From CAADGL01 sp964643885 (GTDB lineage Bacteria; Planctomycetota; Phycisphaerae; UBA1845; Fen-1342), in assembly GCA_964643885.1 (NCBI GenBank), contig CAZXUI010000014.1, forward strand, positions 1 to 64,000: 64,000 bases of DNA, in the 5' to 3' direction. Below are positions 15,410 to 24,570 of the stretch, in pieces (position 1 is the stretch's first letter; each line of letters opens with the position of its first letter). The notes beneath the pieces are model-generated. The model did not search any database and was not told the origin of the DNA. It saw nothing but the letters and a program-made list of their open reading frames with translations. The position numbers were made by a program, and so were the translations under genes.

Positions 15410-16879
15410 TCACGCCAGCAGCGCCGGCACGATCCGCCCATGCACATCCGTCAATCGAAAATCCCGCCCCTGAAACCGGAACGTGAGCCGTTCGTGATCG
15501 ATCCCCAGCGTGTGCAGCACCGTCGCATTCAGATCATGGATGTGCACCGGGTCCGCGACCACGTTATATCCGAACTCATCCGTCTCGCCGTACACGACGC
15601 CCGGCCGAATCCCCCCGCCCGCCATCCACATCGAGAAGCACCGCCCGTGATGATCGCGCCCGTGGCCCGGGTCCTCCGGCGTGCCTTGGCAGTAGACCGT
15701 CCGGCCGAACTCCCCGCCCCAGATGACCAGCGTCTCATCCAGCAGCCCGCGCTGCTTAAGGTCCAGCACCAGCCCCGCCGACGCCTGGTCGACGTCCTTG
15801 CACTGCTTGGGAAGCGCGGTTCCCAGCGCAAAATGCTGATCCCACCCGCGGTGAAAGAGCTGCACGAATCGCACGCCGCGCTCGATCAGCCGCCGCGCCA
15901 TCACGCAGTTCCACGCGAAGCTCCCCGGCCGCCGCGCATCCTCACCATAGAGCCGGAACGTGCTCTCCGGCTCACTCGACAGGTCCGCCAGCTCCGGCAC
16001 CGACATCTGCATGCGGTAGGCCATCTCGTACTGGCTGATTCGCGTGTTGATCTCCGGATCCCCGAAGCTCTCATACGCGATCCTGTTCAGCTTCGCGGCC
16101 GCATCGAGCATCCGCCGACGCGTCGCCCGGTCGATCCCCGGCGGATCCGAAAGATAGAGCACCGGATCACCCGACCCGCGGAACTTGACCCCCTGGTGAT
16201 TCGTCGGCAGAAACCCACTGCCCCACAGCCGATCGAACAGCGGCTGGGCGTCCGGCCGGCCCGTCCCCTGCGAGATGAAGACCACGAACGCCGGCAGATC
16301 GCTGTTCTCACTGCCCAGCCCGTAGCTCAGCCACGCCCCCAGGCTCGGCCGCCCGCTCTGCTGATGGCCGGTCTGAATGTACGTCACGGCCGGGTCGTGG
16401 TTGATCGCCTCCGTATGCACGCTCCGCACCAGCGCGATCTCGTCCACGATGCCCGCGATGTGCGGCAGCAGCTCGCTCACCCACACGCCGCTGCGGCCGT
16501 GCTGGGTGAACTTGAACTGCGAGCCGAGGAGCTGAAGCCGCGCCTGGCCCGACGTCATCCCCGTGATCCGCTGCCCCATCCGCACGGAATCCGGCAGGTC
16601 CTGACCGTGCATCTCGCGCATCCGCGGCTTGTAATCGAACAGATCGAGCTGCGACGGCCCCCCGGACATGAACAGGTAGACCGCCCGCTTGGCCTTGGGC
16701 GCAAAATGCGGTACGCGCAGCCGCCCGGCCGCCGCGGCCGACGCCGCCGCCGGCCCGTCGGCGAACAGCCGTGGATTCAGCAGCCCCGCCAGAGCGGCCG
16801 CGCCGATCCCCGCGGCCGCCCGCCCGAAAAGCTGCCGCCGCGTCATCAACAGATCGAATTCGCGTCGTACGATGTCCAT
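15410..16879 (-). CDS. DUF1501 (sulfatase-like alkaline phosphatase fold) exported protein
   Basis: A 489-residue DUF1501 protein. The N-terminus carries a twin-arginine signal (TRRQLFGRAAAGIGAAALAG), so it is exported folded. Typical DUF1501 motifs are present: KRAVYLFMSGGPSQLDLFDYKP, LVRSVHTEAINHDPAVTYIQTG, WGGEFGRTVYCQGTPEDPG and GRDHHGRCFSMWMAGGG, whose His and Asp residues resemble metal sites of the alkaline phosphatase/sulfatase superfamily. It lies 7 bp downstream of the PSCyt1/PSD1 gene; this pair is one of the most repeated gene pairs in planctomycetes. Degradation of complex polymers has been proposed for such pairs, but the reaction is unknown. Confidence 0.92.
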   Translation of the reverse strand: MDIVRREFDLLMTRRQLFGRAAAGIGAAALAGLLNPRLFADGPAAASAAAAGRLRVPHFAPKAKRAVYLFMSGGPSQLDLFDYKPRMREMHGQDLPDSVRMGQRITGMTSGQARLQLLGSQFKFTQHGRSGVWVSELLPHIAGIVDEIALVRSVHTEAINHDPAVTYIQTGHQQSGRPSLGAWLSYGLGSENSDLPAFVVFISQGTGRPDAQPLFDRLWGSGFLPTNHQGVKFRGSGDPVLYLSDPPGIDRATRRRMLDAAAKLNRIAYESFGDPEINTRISQYEMAYRMQMSVPELADLSSEPESTFRLYGEDARRPGSFAWNCVMARRLIERGVRFVQLFHRGWDQHFALGTALPKQCKDVDQASAGLVLDLKQRGLLDETLVIWGGEFGRTVYCQGTPEDPGHGRDHHGRCFSMWMAGGGIRPGVVYGETDEFGYNVVADPVHIHDLNATVLHTLGIDHERLTFRFQGRDFRLTDVHGRIVPALLA

Positions 16880-16886
16880 CGGCCGT

Positions 16887-19800
16887 TCAACTCCGCGTTA
16901 TGGTCTCGTCCAGGTTCAGGATGACGCTGGCCACCGTTGCCCACGCCGCCAGCTCGACTTCATCCAGCGATTCGTCGCGCGCGGATTCGCCCACACCCAG
17001 CAGCGCCTGCGCCGCGTCCTTGTTCTCCGCGTACCACGCGAGCTGCTCGTCCAGCACGGCCCGCAGCGCCGCAGATTCCGTCTCCTCCGGCGGCCGGGCC
17101 AGGGCCAGCTCAAACGCCAGCGCGAGCCGATCGTGCGCACTGTCGCCTGCCTCGCGCATCAACCGCTCCGCCAGCTTTCGCGCCGCCTCCACGTAGGTCG
17201 GGTCGTTCATCAAGACCAGCGCCTGAAGCGGCGTATTCGTCCGCGGCCGGCGCACGACGCAGAATTCGCGGCTGGGCGCGTCGAAGATCGCCATCGCCGG
17301 CGGCGGCACCGACCGCTTGCGGAACGTGTACAGGCTGCGGCGATAGAGCGCCTCGCCGTGGTCCTGCTTGTACACCTGCGCCGTCCACGTCGCACCCGTT
17401 GGATCGATCGCCACCTCTTCCCACAGGCCCGGCGGCTGATAGGGCCTCACGCTCGGCCCGCCGATCCGGTCCACCAGCAGCCCGCTGACCGCCAGCGCGT
17501 TGTCGCGCACCATCTCGGCCGACAGCCGCAGCCGCGGCGCCCGCGCCAGGAGCCGATTCTCCGGGTCGCGCTGTCGCAGCTCAGGCGTGACGCGCGACAC
17601 CTGCCGGTACGTCGCGGAATGCACCATCAGCCGCAGAATGTGCCGCGTATCCCAGCCGCTGGACACGTACTCCGCCGCAAGCCAATCGAGCAGCTCAGGG
17701 TGGCTCGGCCACTCGCCCTGCGCCCCGAAATCCTCCGAAGTCCGCACCAGCCCCGCCCCGAAGACCATCTGCCACAGCCGGTTCACCGCCACCCGTGCGG
17801 TCAGCGGATGCCCCGGGTCCACCAGCCAGCGCGCCAGCGCCAGCCGATTCGCCTCGCCCTCCGGCAGCGGCGGCAGCACCGCCGGCACGCCCGGCCGCAC
17901 CTCGGGCCCGAGCTGGTCGTATTGCCCCTTCTTCAGAAAATACGTCTTGCGCGGCTCGGGCATCTCCGCCATCACCATCACCGACGGGATCGCCTTGCGC
18001 AGCTCCGCCAGCTCACCGCTCACGCGCCGCCGCCGCTCGGCCAGCTCCGCCCACTGAGGCATGTGCCGCTCGCGGAAATAGCCGCGCACGAGCCGCTGCT
18101 GCGCCTCGCTTCGCTCCTGGGCCGGCCGCTCGAGCACGCGCTGCATCGCCAGCGGCGGATCGATCGAATGATCGTCGCGCGGGTCGAAATAGAACGCGTA
18201 CTCGCCGCCGTGGTTGACCACCTTCAGCAAAAGCGTGTTCACGCCCGCCTTCAGATTCAGCCGCACGAAATCCTGGTCGGGCGCGACCGGCCGCGCAGCG
18301 CGGTTCTCGTGCACCAGCTCGCCGTTCAGCCACACCTTCACGCTGTCGTCGCTGCCCAGCGACACCCGCATCGGCCGCGCCGTCGGGGCCGTGATCGTGC
18401 GACAGAGGTACGTGGCCGTCACGCCGGCCGTCGGCAGCGCGTGCGGCTTGCCGTCCACGAACTCCGGCTGCTCGACCCACTTCAGCGACTCTTCCCCGTA
18501 GCTCGCCGACAGGTCGACCCCCGACGCCAGCGCCTGCTCCGGCCCGAAGGGCGTGTCGTGCGCTTCGGCCGCAGTCACCGCCTTGAACGGCCCGACCATG
18601 TGCCACGTGCTCTTCTTTGACGCCGCCAGGTGCGGCCGCTGCGACTCGCTCGTACACAGCGAGACCCGCACGCGCCCGATCGAATGCTGTTTGTAGACCG
18701 ACTCGTGCCGCAGCCGGATCTTCAGCGCCGTGCCGCCCTCGAAGCCCACCGGCCGCTGCGGCACGAACACCGCGACGCGGTCCTCGCCGGTCATCCCCTC
18801 GCGCAGCACCGCCCAGCCCGTCTTCGCGTCGCCGTCGACTGCCGCGGTCACGTGAAACGTCGGCTGCGAGTGGTCCGCGTGCGCGGTGGCGAACTTCACC
18901 GGCTCTGCCGCGGCCGCATCCGCCAGCGGCGCCGCCTCCACCTCGAACTCCGTCAGCACGAAGTTGCCGTTCTCCGACCGCCCCGGCCCGCCGCCGCGCT
19001 CGTCGCCGGCCAGCGGCAGGCTCGCATCCGTCAGCGCTTCGACCCGAAAGCCCACAAACCCCCTCGCCTGCGTCAGCACGACGAACTCGTACACGTCCGT
19101 ATCCGCCAGCCGCCCGCCCGCCAGATAGGACCCGTCCGCCTGCCGCGTCAGCGTCGCTCCGCTCGTCGCGGCCGCCGAAAAGGGCTCGATCACGCGCCAG
19201 CGCTGCGACAATTCGCCGAACAGCTCGGCCTCCCACGCCGCCTGCTTCTCGTCCAGCTCCGGCGCCGGCCCGTACATCTCCTGCTCGACCTGCTCCAGGC
19301 TCTTCGCCAGCTCCGCCAGCTTGCCCTCCTGCTCAGGCAGCGGCGCCTCGATCAGCGGTACGGCGTTGCCGGTCTTGCCGTCGAGCCCCTCCTCCGGCAC
19401 CGTGTTGAAGAAAGCATAGAGCTGGTAGAACTCCTCCTGCGAGATCGGATCGTACTTGTGGTCGTGACACCGCGCACAGCCCACCGTCAGCCCCAGCCAC
19501 ACCGTCCCCGTCGTCGTGACGCGGTCCAGCACGTACTCGACCTGGTATTCCTCCGGAATCGCCCCGCCCTCGAAGTTGATCATGTGATTGCGATGAAAGC
19601 CCGTCGCGATCCGCTGCGAGAGCGTCGGCTCCGGCAGCAGGTCCCCCGCGAGCTGCTCGATCGTGAACTGGTCGAACGGCATGTTGCGGTTGAAGGCCTC
19701 GATCACCCAGTCGCGCCACCGCCACATGTACCGCTCGTTGTCGATGTGATAGCCGTTCGTGTCGCCATACCGCGCCGCGTCGAGCCACTCCATCGCCATC

Positions 19801-20588
19801 CGCTCGCCGTGATGCGGGTCGGCCAGCAGACGATCCACCAGCCGCGCGTACGCATCCGGCCGCTCGTCCGACACGAATTCCGCCACCTGCTGCGGCGCCG
19901 GCGGCAGGCCCGTCAGATCGAAGCTCAGCCGCCGGATCAGCGTCCGCCGGTCCGCCTCCTCCGACGGCCGCAGGCCCTCCTGCTCGAGCCGCGCCAGAAT
20001 GAACCGATCCACCTCGTTGCGGACCCAGCCGGAATCCCGCACGGCCGGCGGCTCCGGCCGCTGAACCGGCCGGAACGCCCAGTGCGTCTGGTACTCCGCC
20101 CCGCCGGCGATCCACCGCTCAAGCAGCTCGATCTGCTCGGCCGAGAGGCGCTTCTCCGTTTCGGCCGGCGGCATGCGCCGGTCCGCATCCTCCTCCCGCA
20201 CCCGCCGCAGCAGCAGGCTCGCGGCCGGATCGCCCGGCACAACGGCCGCCCGCCCGTCGCGGTCCGCCACCGCCCCCTCGCGCAGGTCCAGCCGCAGCTC
20301 CGCCTTCCGCGCGGCCGCGTCCGGGCCGTGGCAGGCGAAACAGTTCTCCGACAGAATCGGCCGGATGTCGCGGTCGTAGTCCACCCGCGGCTCGGCGGCG
20401 CTTTCCGCCGCGCCGGCCGGGGGCTTCGCGATCACCGGTTCGGCCGCAACCGCAGCCGCGGCCAGAGCCTCTGATTCGGCCCGGGCATCATCCGGCCGGC
20501 TCGAATCACCGGGTGAAAAGGCGACCGCGAGCGAGAGCGGCACGACGACGAGCGCGCTGACGAGAGCTGTCTGGATGTTTATTCGCAT
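16887..20588 (-). CDS. PSCyt1/DUF1549/DUF1553 planctomycete surface protein
   Basis: A 1233-residue exported protein. After an N-terminal signal sequence (MRINIQTALVSALVVVPLSLAVAFS) come the planctomycete cytochrome c domain PSCyt1 (about 70-170; ILSENCFACHGPD, then RRMPPAE), the DUF1549/PSCyt2 domain (about 180-400; FDLTGLPP, EWLDAARYGDTNGY and GCARCHDHKYDPISQEEFY, which supplies a second CxxCH), a central beta-rich region that resembles carbohydrate-binding modules, and DUF1553/PSD1 (about 890-1210; ARVAVNRLWQMVFGAGLV, RRPRTNTPLQALVLMNDP). It is 7 bp upstream of its DUF1501 partner. The upstream in-frame start is rejected because it lies in repeats. The function is unknown; two haem sites suggest redox activity. 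Confidence 0.93.
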   Translation of the reverse strand: MRINIQTALVSALVVVPLSLAVAFSPGDSSRPDDARAESEALAAAAVAAEPVIAKPPAGAAESAAEPRVDYDRDIRPILSENCFACHGPDAAARKAELRLDLREGAVADRDGRAAVVPGDPAASLLLRRVREEDADRRMPPAETEKRLSAEQIELLERWIAGGAEYQTHWAFRPVQRPEPPAVRDSGWVRNEVDRFILARLEQEGLRPSEEADRRTLIRRLSFDLTGLPPAPQQVAEFVSDERPDAYARLVDRLLADPHHGERMAMEWLDAARYGDTNGYHIDNERYMWRWRDWVIEAFNRNMPFDQFTIEQLAGDLLPEPTLSQRIATGFHRNHMINFEGGAIPEEYQVEYVLDRVTTTGTVWLGLTVGCARCHDHKYDPISQEEFYQLYAFFNTVPEEGLDGKTGNAVPLIEAPLPEQEGKLAELAKSLEQVEQEMYGPAPELDEKQAAWEAELFGELSQRWRVIEPFSAAATSGATLTRQADGSYLAGGRLADTDVYEFVVLTQARGFVGFRVEALTDASLPLAGDERGGGPGRSENGNFVLTEFEVEAAPLADAAAAEPVKFATAHADHSQPTFHVTAAVDGDAKTGWAVLREGMTGEDRVAVFVPQRPVGFEGGTALKIRLRHESVYKQHSIGRVRVSLCTSESQRPHLAASKKSTWHMVGPFKAVTAAEAHDTPFGPEQALASGVDLSASYGEESLKWVEQPEFVDGKPHALPTAGVTATYLCRTITAPTARPMRVSLGSDDSVKVWLNGELVHENRAARPVAPDQDFVRLNLKAGVNTLLLKVVNHGGEYAFYFDPRDDHSIDPPLAMQRVLERPAQERSEAQQRLVRGYFRERHMPQWAELAERRRRVSGELAELRKAIPSVMVMAEMPEPRKTYFLKKGQYDQLGPEVRPGVPAVLPPLPEGEANRLALARWLVDPGHPLTARVAVNRLWQMVFGAGLVRTSEDFGAQGEWPSHPELLDWLAAEYVSSGWDTRHILRLMVHSATYRQVSRVTPELRQRDPENRLLARAPRLRLSAEMVRDNALAVSGLLVDRIGGPSVRPYQPPGLWEEVAIDPTGATWTAQVYKQDHGEALYRRSLYTFRKRSVPPPAMAIFDAPSREFCVVRRPRTNTPLQALVLMNDPTYVEAARKLAERLMREAGDSAHDRLALAFELALARPPEETESAALRAVLDEQLAWYAENKDAAQALLGVGESARDESLDEVELAAWATVASVILNLDETITRS

Positions 20589-20913
20589 GTCGGAAAGGCC
20601 CTTACGGGAACCCTTCCAGAATACCCGCGCACGGCCCGCCGTCCAATCCCAACCGGCGGCATCCGGTGGGGCGGCCAATTTGCCCGACTCCTTGGTTGGA
20701 GCAGGCATCCTGCCCGGCTCCTTGGGTGGGGCAGTCCGCCGTGCCCGCGTGCGGGCCGGGCCGGTGTGCCCGCCGCTTGGGGTGGTACGGGCGTCTCGCC
20801 CGTACGTGGATCTCGAACTGCGCCCGGAAACACTGGATTTTGAGCCGAAGAATCACGCCGCTACGTCGTTATGATGGGAAGCTCAGGCAGGTTTCTAGGA
20901 GGGAGCAGGTCCG
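20589..20913. other. Divergent intergenic region with palindromic repeats
   Basis: The 325-bp gap between the PSD1 gene and the receiver-like gene contains several GGTGGGGC...GCCCG and TTGGTTGGAGCAGGC...GCCCGGC palindromic units (about 20640-20770) and one GGTACGGGCGTCTCGCCC repeat (20779-20805). Short open frames here are repeat translations. No gene is seen. Confidence 0.6.
20779..20805. repeat. Single copy of the TACGGGCGTCTCGCCCGT repeat
   Basis: The sequence matches the units at 15021-15140 and 36884-36928. It lies next to related GGGC...GCCC palindromes between divergent genes. Confidence 0.75.
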
Positions 20914-21279
20914 TTGGCAGTTATCGCGCTCGTCAGTGATCTCGTCTTCGGCTCGAAGATTTCCGCCACGGCCGCCGTGACGGGCACGCAGGTTCGCGTC
21001 TTCCGCTCGGCCAATGACATCCGCAACAACCTGGCCGACGCGGCCGGCCTGATTCTCGATTTGTCGCTCGACGAGCAGAGCGTGCTCGAGCTGGTTCGCG
21101 ACGCGAAGGCGGCCCGCCCGGGACTTCACATCGTCGGCTTTCTGCCGCACGTCGCCGTTGAGCTGGCCCGCGCCGCCCGCGAGGCGGGCGTCGACGAAGT
21201 CCTGCCCCGAAGCAAGTTCAGCGCCCACCTGGCCGACGTGCTTACGCGACTCGCACGCCCCCAACCCGACGGTGCGTAG
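20914..21279 (+). CDS. Stand-alone degenerate receiver-like domain protein
   Basis: A 121-residue single-domain protein with the alternating beta/alpha pattern of a response-regulator receiver: a strand MAVIALVSDLVF, AGLILDLSL with a Asp at the phospho-acceptor position, LHIVGFLPHV and VDEVLPRSKF. The acidic pair at the end of strand 1 is reduced to one Asp, and the conserved Lys of strand 5 is replaced by Arg, so phosphorylation is doubtful. The TTG start is chosen because AGGAGGGAG lies just upstream. It has no linked kinase or output gene. It could be a phosphate-independent signalling or scaffold protein. Confidence 0.6.
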   Translation: MAVIALVSDLVFGSKISATAAVTGTQVRVFRSANDIRNNLADAAGLILDLSLDEQSVLELVRDAKAARPGLHIVGFLPHVAVELARAAREAGVDEVLPRSKFSAHLADVLTRLARPQPDGA

Positions 21280-21406
21280 CGGGCAATCCCTCTCTGCCTG
21301 AGTGACGCTGCATCGGCGCCACTGCTCTTGAGCCGTGGCCCTACAATTCAACCTTCCCCCACTACACTCCGCTGCGAGGCTCGACCCGCCGTGCCCGGTC
21401 GGCGTT

Positions 21407-22252
21407 CTACGGACACCCCACGCCGTAATTGCCCAGCAGGATCACCAAATCGCCGAACCCGGTCGACCCGTCCCCGTCGACGTCGCCCACGCACGATCCG
21501 CCCGTGCAGCCGTAATCACCCAGCAGGATCACGAGGTCCGCGAACCCGACGCAGCCGTCGCCGTCCAGATCGCCCGGCACATCCTCCATCGTCGCCGCCG
21601 TCGCCACCACGCCGCCGTTGAGTGCGATCACGAACGTCACACCCGAGATCTCGAACTCCTGCTCGATCATCACCGGGATGCTCAGCGTCACCGTCGTGCC
21701 GTCATCGACCACCGTGCCGGCGAAATCCGCGTCGAAAGGCGGCAGCGAAACGAGCTCGACACTGCCCGAGCCGATCGAACCGCCCAGAATCCCCGTCCCC
21801 ACGTAATTCAGCGTCCCCAGCGCCTGCACCAGGTTGTCCACCTGAACGAACGACCCATCGGCCGCCACCGTCGTCTCCGGACCGGCCAGACCGTTATTAT
21901 CGTCGATCCGCAGCGCGATGTTGTCACCCGTCGCCACGACACCGCCCAGGAACGGCTGCGTCAGGTCGATGTTGATCTGCTCGAGCACGTCCAGCGCCAG
22001 CCCCGTGATGTGAATCGTGTCGAACGGCCCCGAGCTGGGCGTGAGCGTCGCATGTATCGTTCCGCCCACCTGCGACGAATCCGAATCGCTCGTTCCCAGT
22101 CCATCAACACGAAGCGTCACTGTCGATCGGTTCGGGTCGACAGTCAGCACGTAGTCGGCCGCTCGCGCCATGCCCGCCGCCGACAAAAACCCCAGCACCG
22201 CCACACCGATCCGGCACACCGCCGCCGAGCCCAGACACCCGCAGGAATTCAT
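21407..22252 (-). CDS. Secreted protein with C-terminal dockerin-like repeats
   Basis: A 281-residue protein. The N-terminus has a signal peptide (VAVLGFLSAAGMARA, about residues 15-31). The central region, rich in Thr, Val and Gly, looks like an all-beta domain of unknown family. The C-terminus has two calcium-loop repeats: GDLDGDGCVGFADLVILLGD and GDVDGDGSTGFGDLVILLGN, separated by a cysteine-containing turn. This dockerin-type ending is very common in Phycisphaerae-like planctomycetes. The start at 22252 has GAGGAG upstream. Attachment to a surface partner or cohesin-like protein is inferred; the ligand is unknown. Confidence 0.8.
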   Translation of the reverse strand: MNSCGCLGSAAVCRIGVAVLGFLSAAGMARAADYVLTVDPNRSTVTLRVDGLGTSDSDSSQVGGTIHATLTPSSGPFDTIHITGLALDVLEQINIDLTQPFLGGVVATGDNIALRIDDNNGLAGPETTVAADGSFVQVDNLVQALGTLNYVGTGILGGSIGSGSVELVSLPPFDADFAGTVVDDGTTVTLSIPVMIEQEFEISGVTFVIALNGGVVATAATMEDVPGDLDGDGCVGFADLVILLGDYGCTGGSCVGDVDGDGSTGFGDLVILLGNYGVGCP

Positions 22253-22356
22253 CGCTCTCTCCTCCTCAGGACAGGTCGCAAACACCGAAATGCGTCAGCC
22301 ACAGCATCGAGCCTAGCCGCTCGCGCCGGCCGATTCAATCCTCAAGTCTCTACCCA

Positions 22357-22380
22357 GTGGGGCGGGCCTCTGTGCCCGCC
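22357..22380. repeat. GGGCGGGC...GCCCGCC palindrome
   Basis: A hairpin with GGCGGGC/GCCCGCC arms and a short CTCTGT-type loop just beyond the end of the trifunctional aro gene. It could serve as a weak terminator, but it has no T-run. It matches units in 20640-20770. Confidence 0.5.
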
Positions 22381-22385
22381 TCGCG

Positions 22386-24473
22386 TCAGTGCTTCTCGCC
22401 AGCCGCCTCCGCCACCCGCCCCAGCAACACGTGCACCCGGTCCATCAACCGCGCAAACGTGTCGAACTTCAGCGCCTGGGGCCCGTCGCTCAGCGCCTTC
22501 TCCGGCTCCGGGTGAATCTCCACCATCACCCCGTGCGCCCCGCACGCCAGGGCCGCTTCCGTCAGCGGCGAGACCCACCGCCACGTCCCCGCCGCGTGCG
22601 ACGGATCCACGATGATCGGCAGATGCGTCCGCTCCCGCACCACCGGGATCGCGCTCAGGTCCAGCGTGTTCCGCGTCGCCGTCTCGAACGTGCGAATCCC
22701 CCGCTCGCACAGTATCACCTGCTGGTTCCCGTGCGCCAGAATGTACTCGGCCGCCCCGAGCCACTCGTCCACGCTGGCCATCATCCCGCGCTTGAAAAGG
22801 ATCGGCCGATCGACGTTTCCCAGCTCCTTGAGCAAGGCGAAGTTCTGCATGTTCCGCGCGCCGATCTGGATGATGTCCGCCTTCCGGGCCACCTTCTCGA
22901 TGTCGGCCGGATGCAGCACCTCCGTCACGATCGGCAGCCCGTACGCCCGCCCCGCCTCCTCCAGCCACTCCAGCGCGTCGTAGCCGTGCCCCTGGAACGC
23001 ATACGGACTCGTCCGCGGCTTGAAGCATCCGCCCCGCAGCAGCTCGCCGCCGCACTCCTTGACGACCCGCGCACAGGTCATGATCTGCTCGCGCGACTCG
23101 ACGCTGCACGGCCCGGCGATCACCACCGGCCGCGGCCCGCCGATCACCACCGGCCCGACCCGAATCTGCGTGTCCTCCATCCGCCGCGCCCGCGACACCA
23201 GCTTGTACGGCGCCTTCTCCAGCATCTGCATGATCGACGCCGGCACCGGCTTGCACCCCTCCGGCTCGACCACCGCGGCCGCCGCCGCCTCCGCAACCGC
23301 CCGCCGCCGCGGCTCGGCCGGCTGCGCCTCGCGGGCCGTCCGCGACGGATAGCTGCCCAGCACCTTCAGAAAGCTCGTCCGGCTGGCCAGCTCGCGCAAT
23401 GCCGCATCGACGTCCGCAGCACCGATGTTGCCCTCGAAATCCACGTAGAACAGGTATTCCCAGGGCGCGTTCGGCCGCGGCCGCGACTCGAGCTTGGTCA
23501 GGTTCAGTTCATGCGCGTGGAAGATGTTCAGGCAGTTCAGCAGTGCGCCTTCTTCGTGCCGCGTCGCGAAGATCAGCGACGTCTTGCAGGGCACGCGCCC
23601 GTCATAGGCCACCGGCGCGGCCGCCACCACCACGAAGCGGGTGAAGTTCTCCTTCTGGTTGGCGATGTCGCGCTTGATCACGTGCAGGCCGTACAGCCGG
23701 GCCGCCTCCTCGCTCGCGATCGCCGCCTCGGAGAGGTTCTGCTCCTCGCGAATCCGCTGTGCCGCCATCGCCGTGTCCTTGAAGGACTCGACGTGGCAGT
23801 GCGTCAGCGTGCTCAGGAACTCGCTGCACTGCGTCAGCGCCTGCGGATGCGAATACACCCGCCGGATCGCCGACACCGGGACCGGCTCCAGCGCCAGCAG
23901 GCAGTGCTCGACCCGCTGAATCTCCTCGCCCACCAGCGCCAGGTTCATCCGCGCCAGCAGGTCATACGCCTCGTTGATCGAGCCGGCCGTCGTATTCTCG
24001 ATCGGCAGCATCGCGTAATCGAGCGCCCCGTCGCGCACCGCCTCCAGCATCTCGCGGAACGTGTCATAGCCGCGATACTCGACCCGCGCCCCGCGGGCCC
24101 CGAAATGCCGGCTCGCCGCCAGGTGGCTGTACGCCCCCTCCGTCCCCTGGAACCCGACCGTGATCACCCGCTCGGCCGAGCGCTGCGGATTCTTGGCCTG
24201 CGCCAGCAGCTCCTGCTGCATGCGCAGCGACTGGTCCAGGATCTCGCGGAAGACGCGCGTCACGAAATAGCCGTCCAGGCCGGCCGCCCGGCCGCGCTCG
24301 GCCAGCGCCGCCAGCAGTTCCTCCTCGCGCCCGAGGTCGCGCAGCCCGCCCGTCTCTGACAGCTTGGACTGCCCGATCTGCGAGACGATCGCCAGGCGCT
24401 TGACCAGCGCATCGACGATGCACGCATCGACCTCGTCCAGCACCCGCCGCAACTCACCGATCTGTTCGCTCAC
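22386..24473 (-). CDS. Trifunctional chorismate mutase / prephenate dehydratase / DAHP synthase
   Basis: A 695-residue fusion linking the first step of the shikimate pathway to the phenylalanine branch. Residues about 1-90 are an AroQ chorismate mutase (IGELRRVLDEVDACIVDALV). About 100-285 are prephenate dehydratase (VGFQGTEGAYSHLAA, the NFTRF motif). About 290-370 are the ACT regulatory domain (LTKLESRPRPNAPWEYLFY). After an Ala-rich linker, about 440-690 form an AroF-type DAHP synthase (VVIAGPCSVESREQI, LRGGCFKPRTSPYAFQGHG, IVDPSHAAGTWRWV). The GTG at 24473 is chosen because the mutase homology starts there and GAGGGCAGG lies upstream; an in-frame ATG at 24527 falls inside a repeat. ACT and mutase domains suggest feedback control by phenylalanine. 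Confidence 0.93.
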   Translation of the reverse strand: MSEQIGELRRVLDEVDACIVDALVKRLAIVSQIGQSKLSETGGLRDLGREEELLAALAERGRAAGLDGYFVTRVFREILDQSLRMQQELLAQAKNPQRSAERVITVGFQGTEGAYSHLAASRHFGARGARVEYRGYDTFREMLEAVRDGALDYAMLPIENTTAGSINEAYDLLARMNLALVGEEIQRVEHCLLALEPVPVSAIRRVYSHPQALTQCSEFLSTLTHCHVESFKDTAMAAQRIREEQNLSEAAIASEEAARLYGLHVIKRDIANQKENFTRFVVVAAAPVAYDGRVPCKTSLIFATRHEEGALLNCLNIFHAHELNLTKLESRPRPNAPWEYLFYVDFEGNIGAADVDAALRELASRTSFLKVLGSYPSRTAREAQPAEPRRRAVAEAAAAAVVEPEGCKPVPASIMQMLEKAPYKLVSRARRMEDTQIRVGPVVIGGPRPVVIAGPCSVESREQIMTCARVVKECGGELLRGGCFKPRTSPYAFQGHGYDALEWLEEAGRAYGLPIVTEVLHPADIEKVARKADIIQIGARNMQNFALLKELGNVDRPILFKRGMMASVDEWLGAAEYILAHGNQQVILCERGIRTFETATRNTLDLSAIPVVRERTHLPIIVDPSHAAGTWRWVSPLTEAALACGAHGVMVEIHPEPEKALSDGPQALKFDTFARLMDRVHVLLGRVAEAAGEKH

Positions 24474-24496
24474 AAACCTGCCCTCAACACCCTGTC

Positions 24497-24551
24497 GGGT
24501 GGCATGCTCTCGCCTGTTGGGTGGCATGCTCTCGCCGAAGGCGTGAGCATG
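24497..24551. repeat. GGGTGGCATGCTCTCGCC direct and inverted repeat
   Basis: GGGTGGCATGCTCTCGCC occurs at 24497-24514 and 24519-24536. The second copy is followed by its near inverse GGCGTGAGCATGC (24539-24551), making a strong hairpin upstream of the aro gene. Confidence 0.7.
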
Positions 24552-24570
24552 CTTTGCCGCTCCGCGAATC

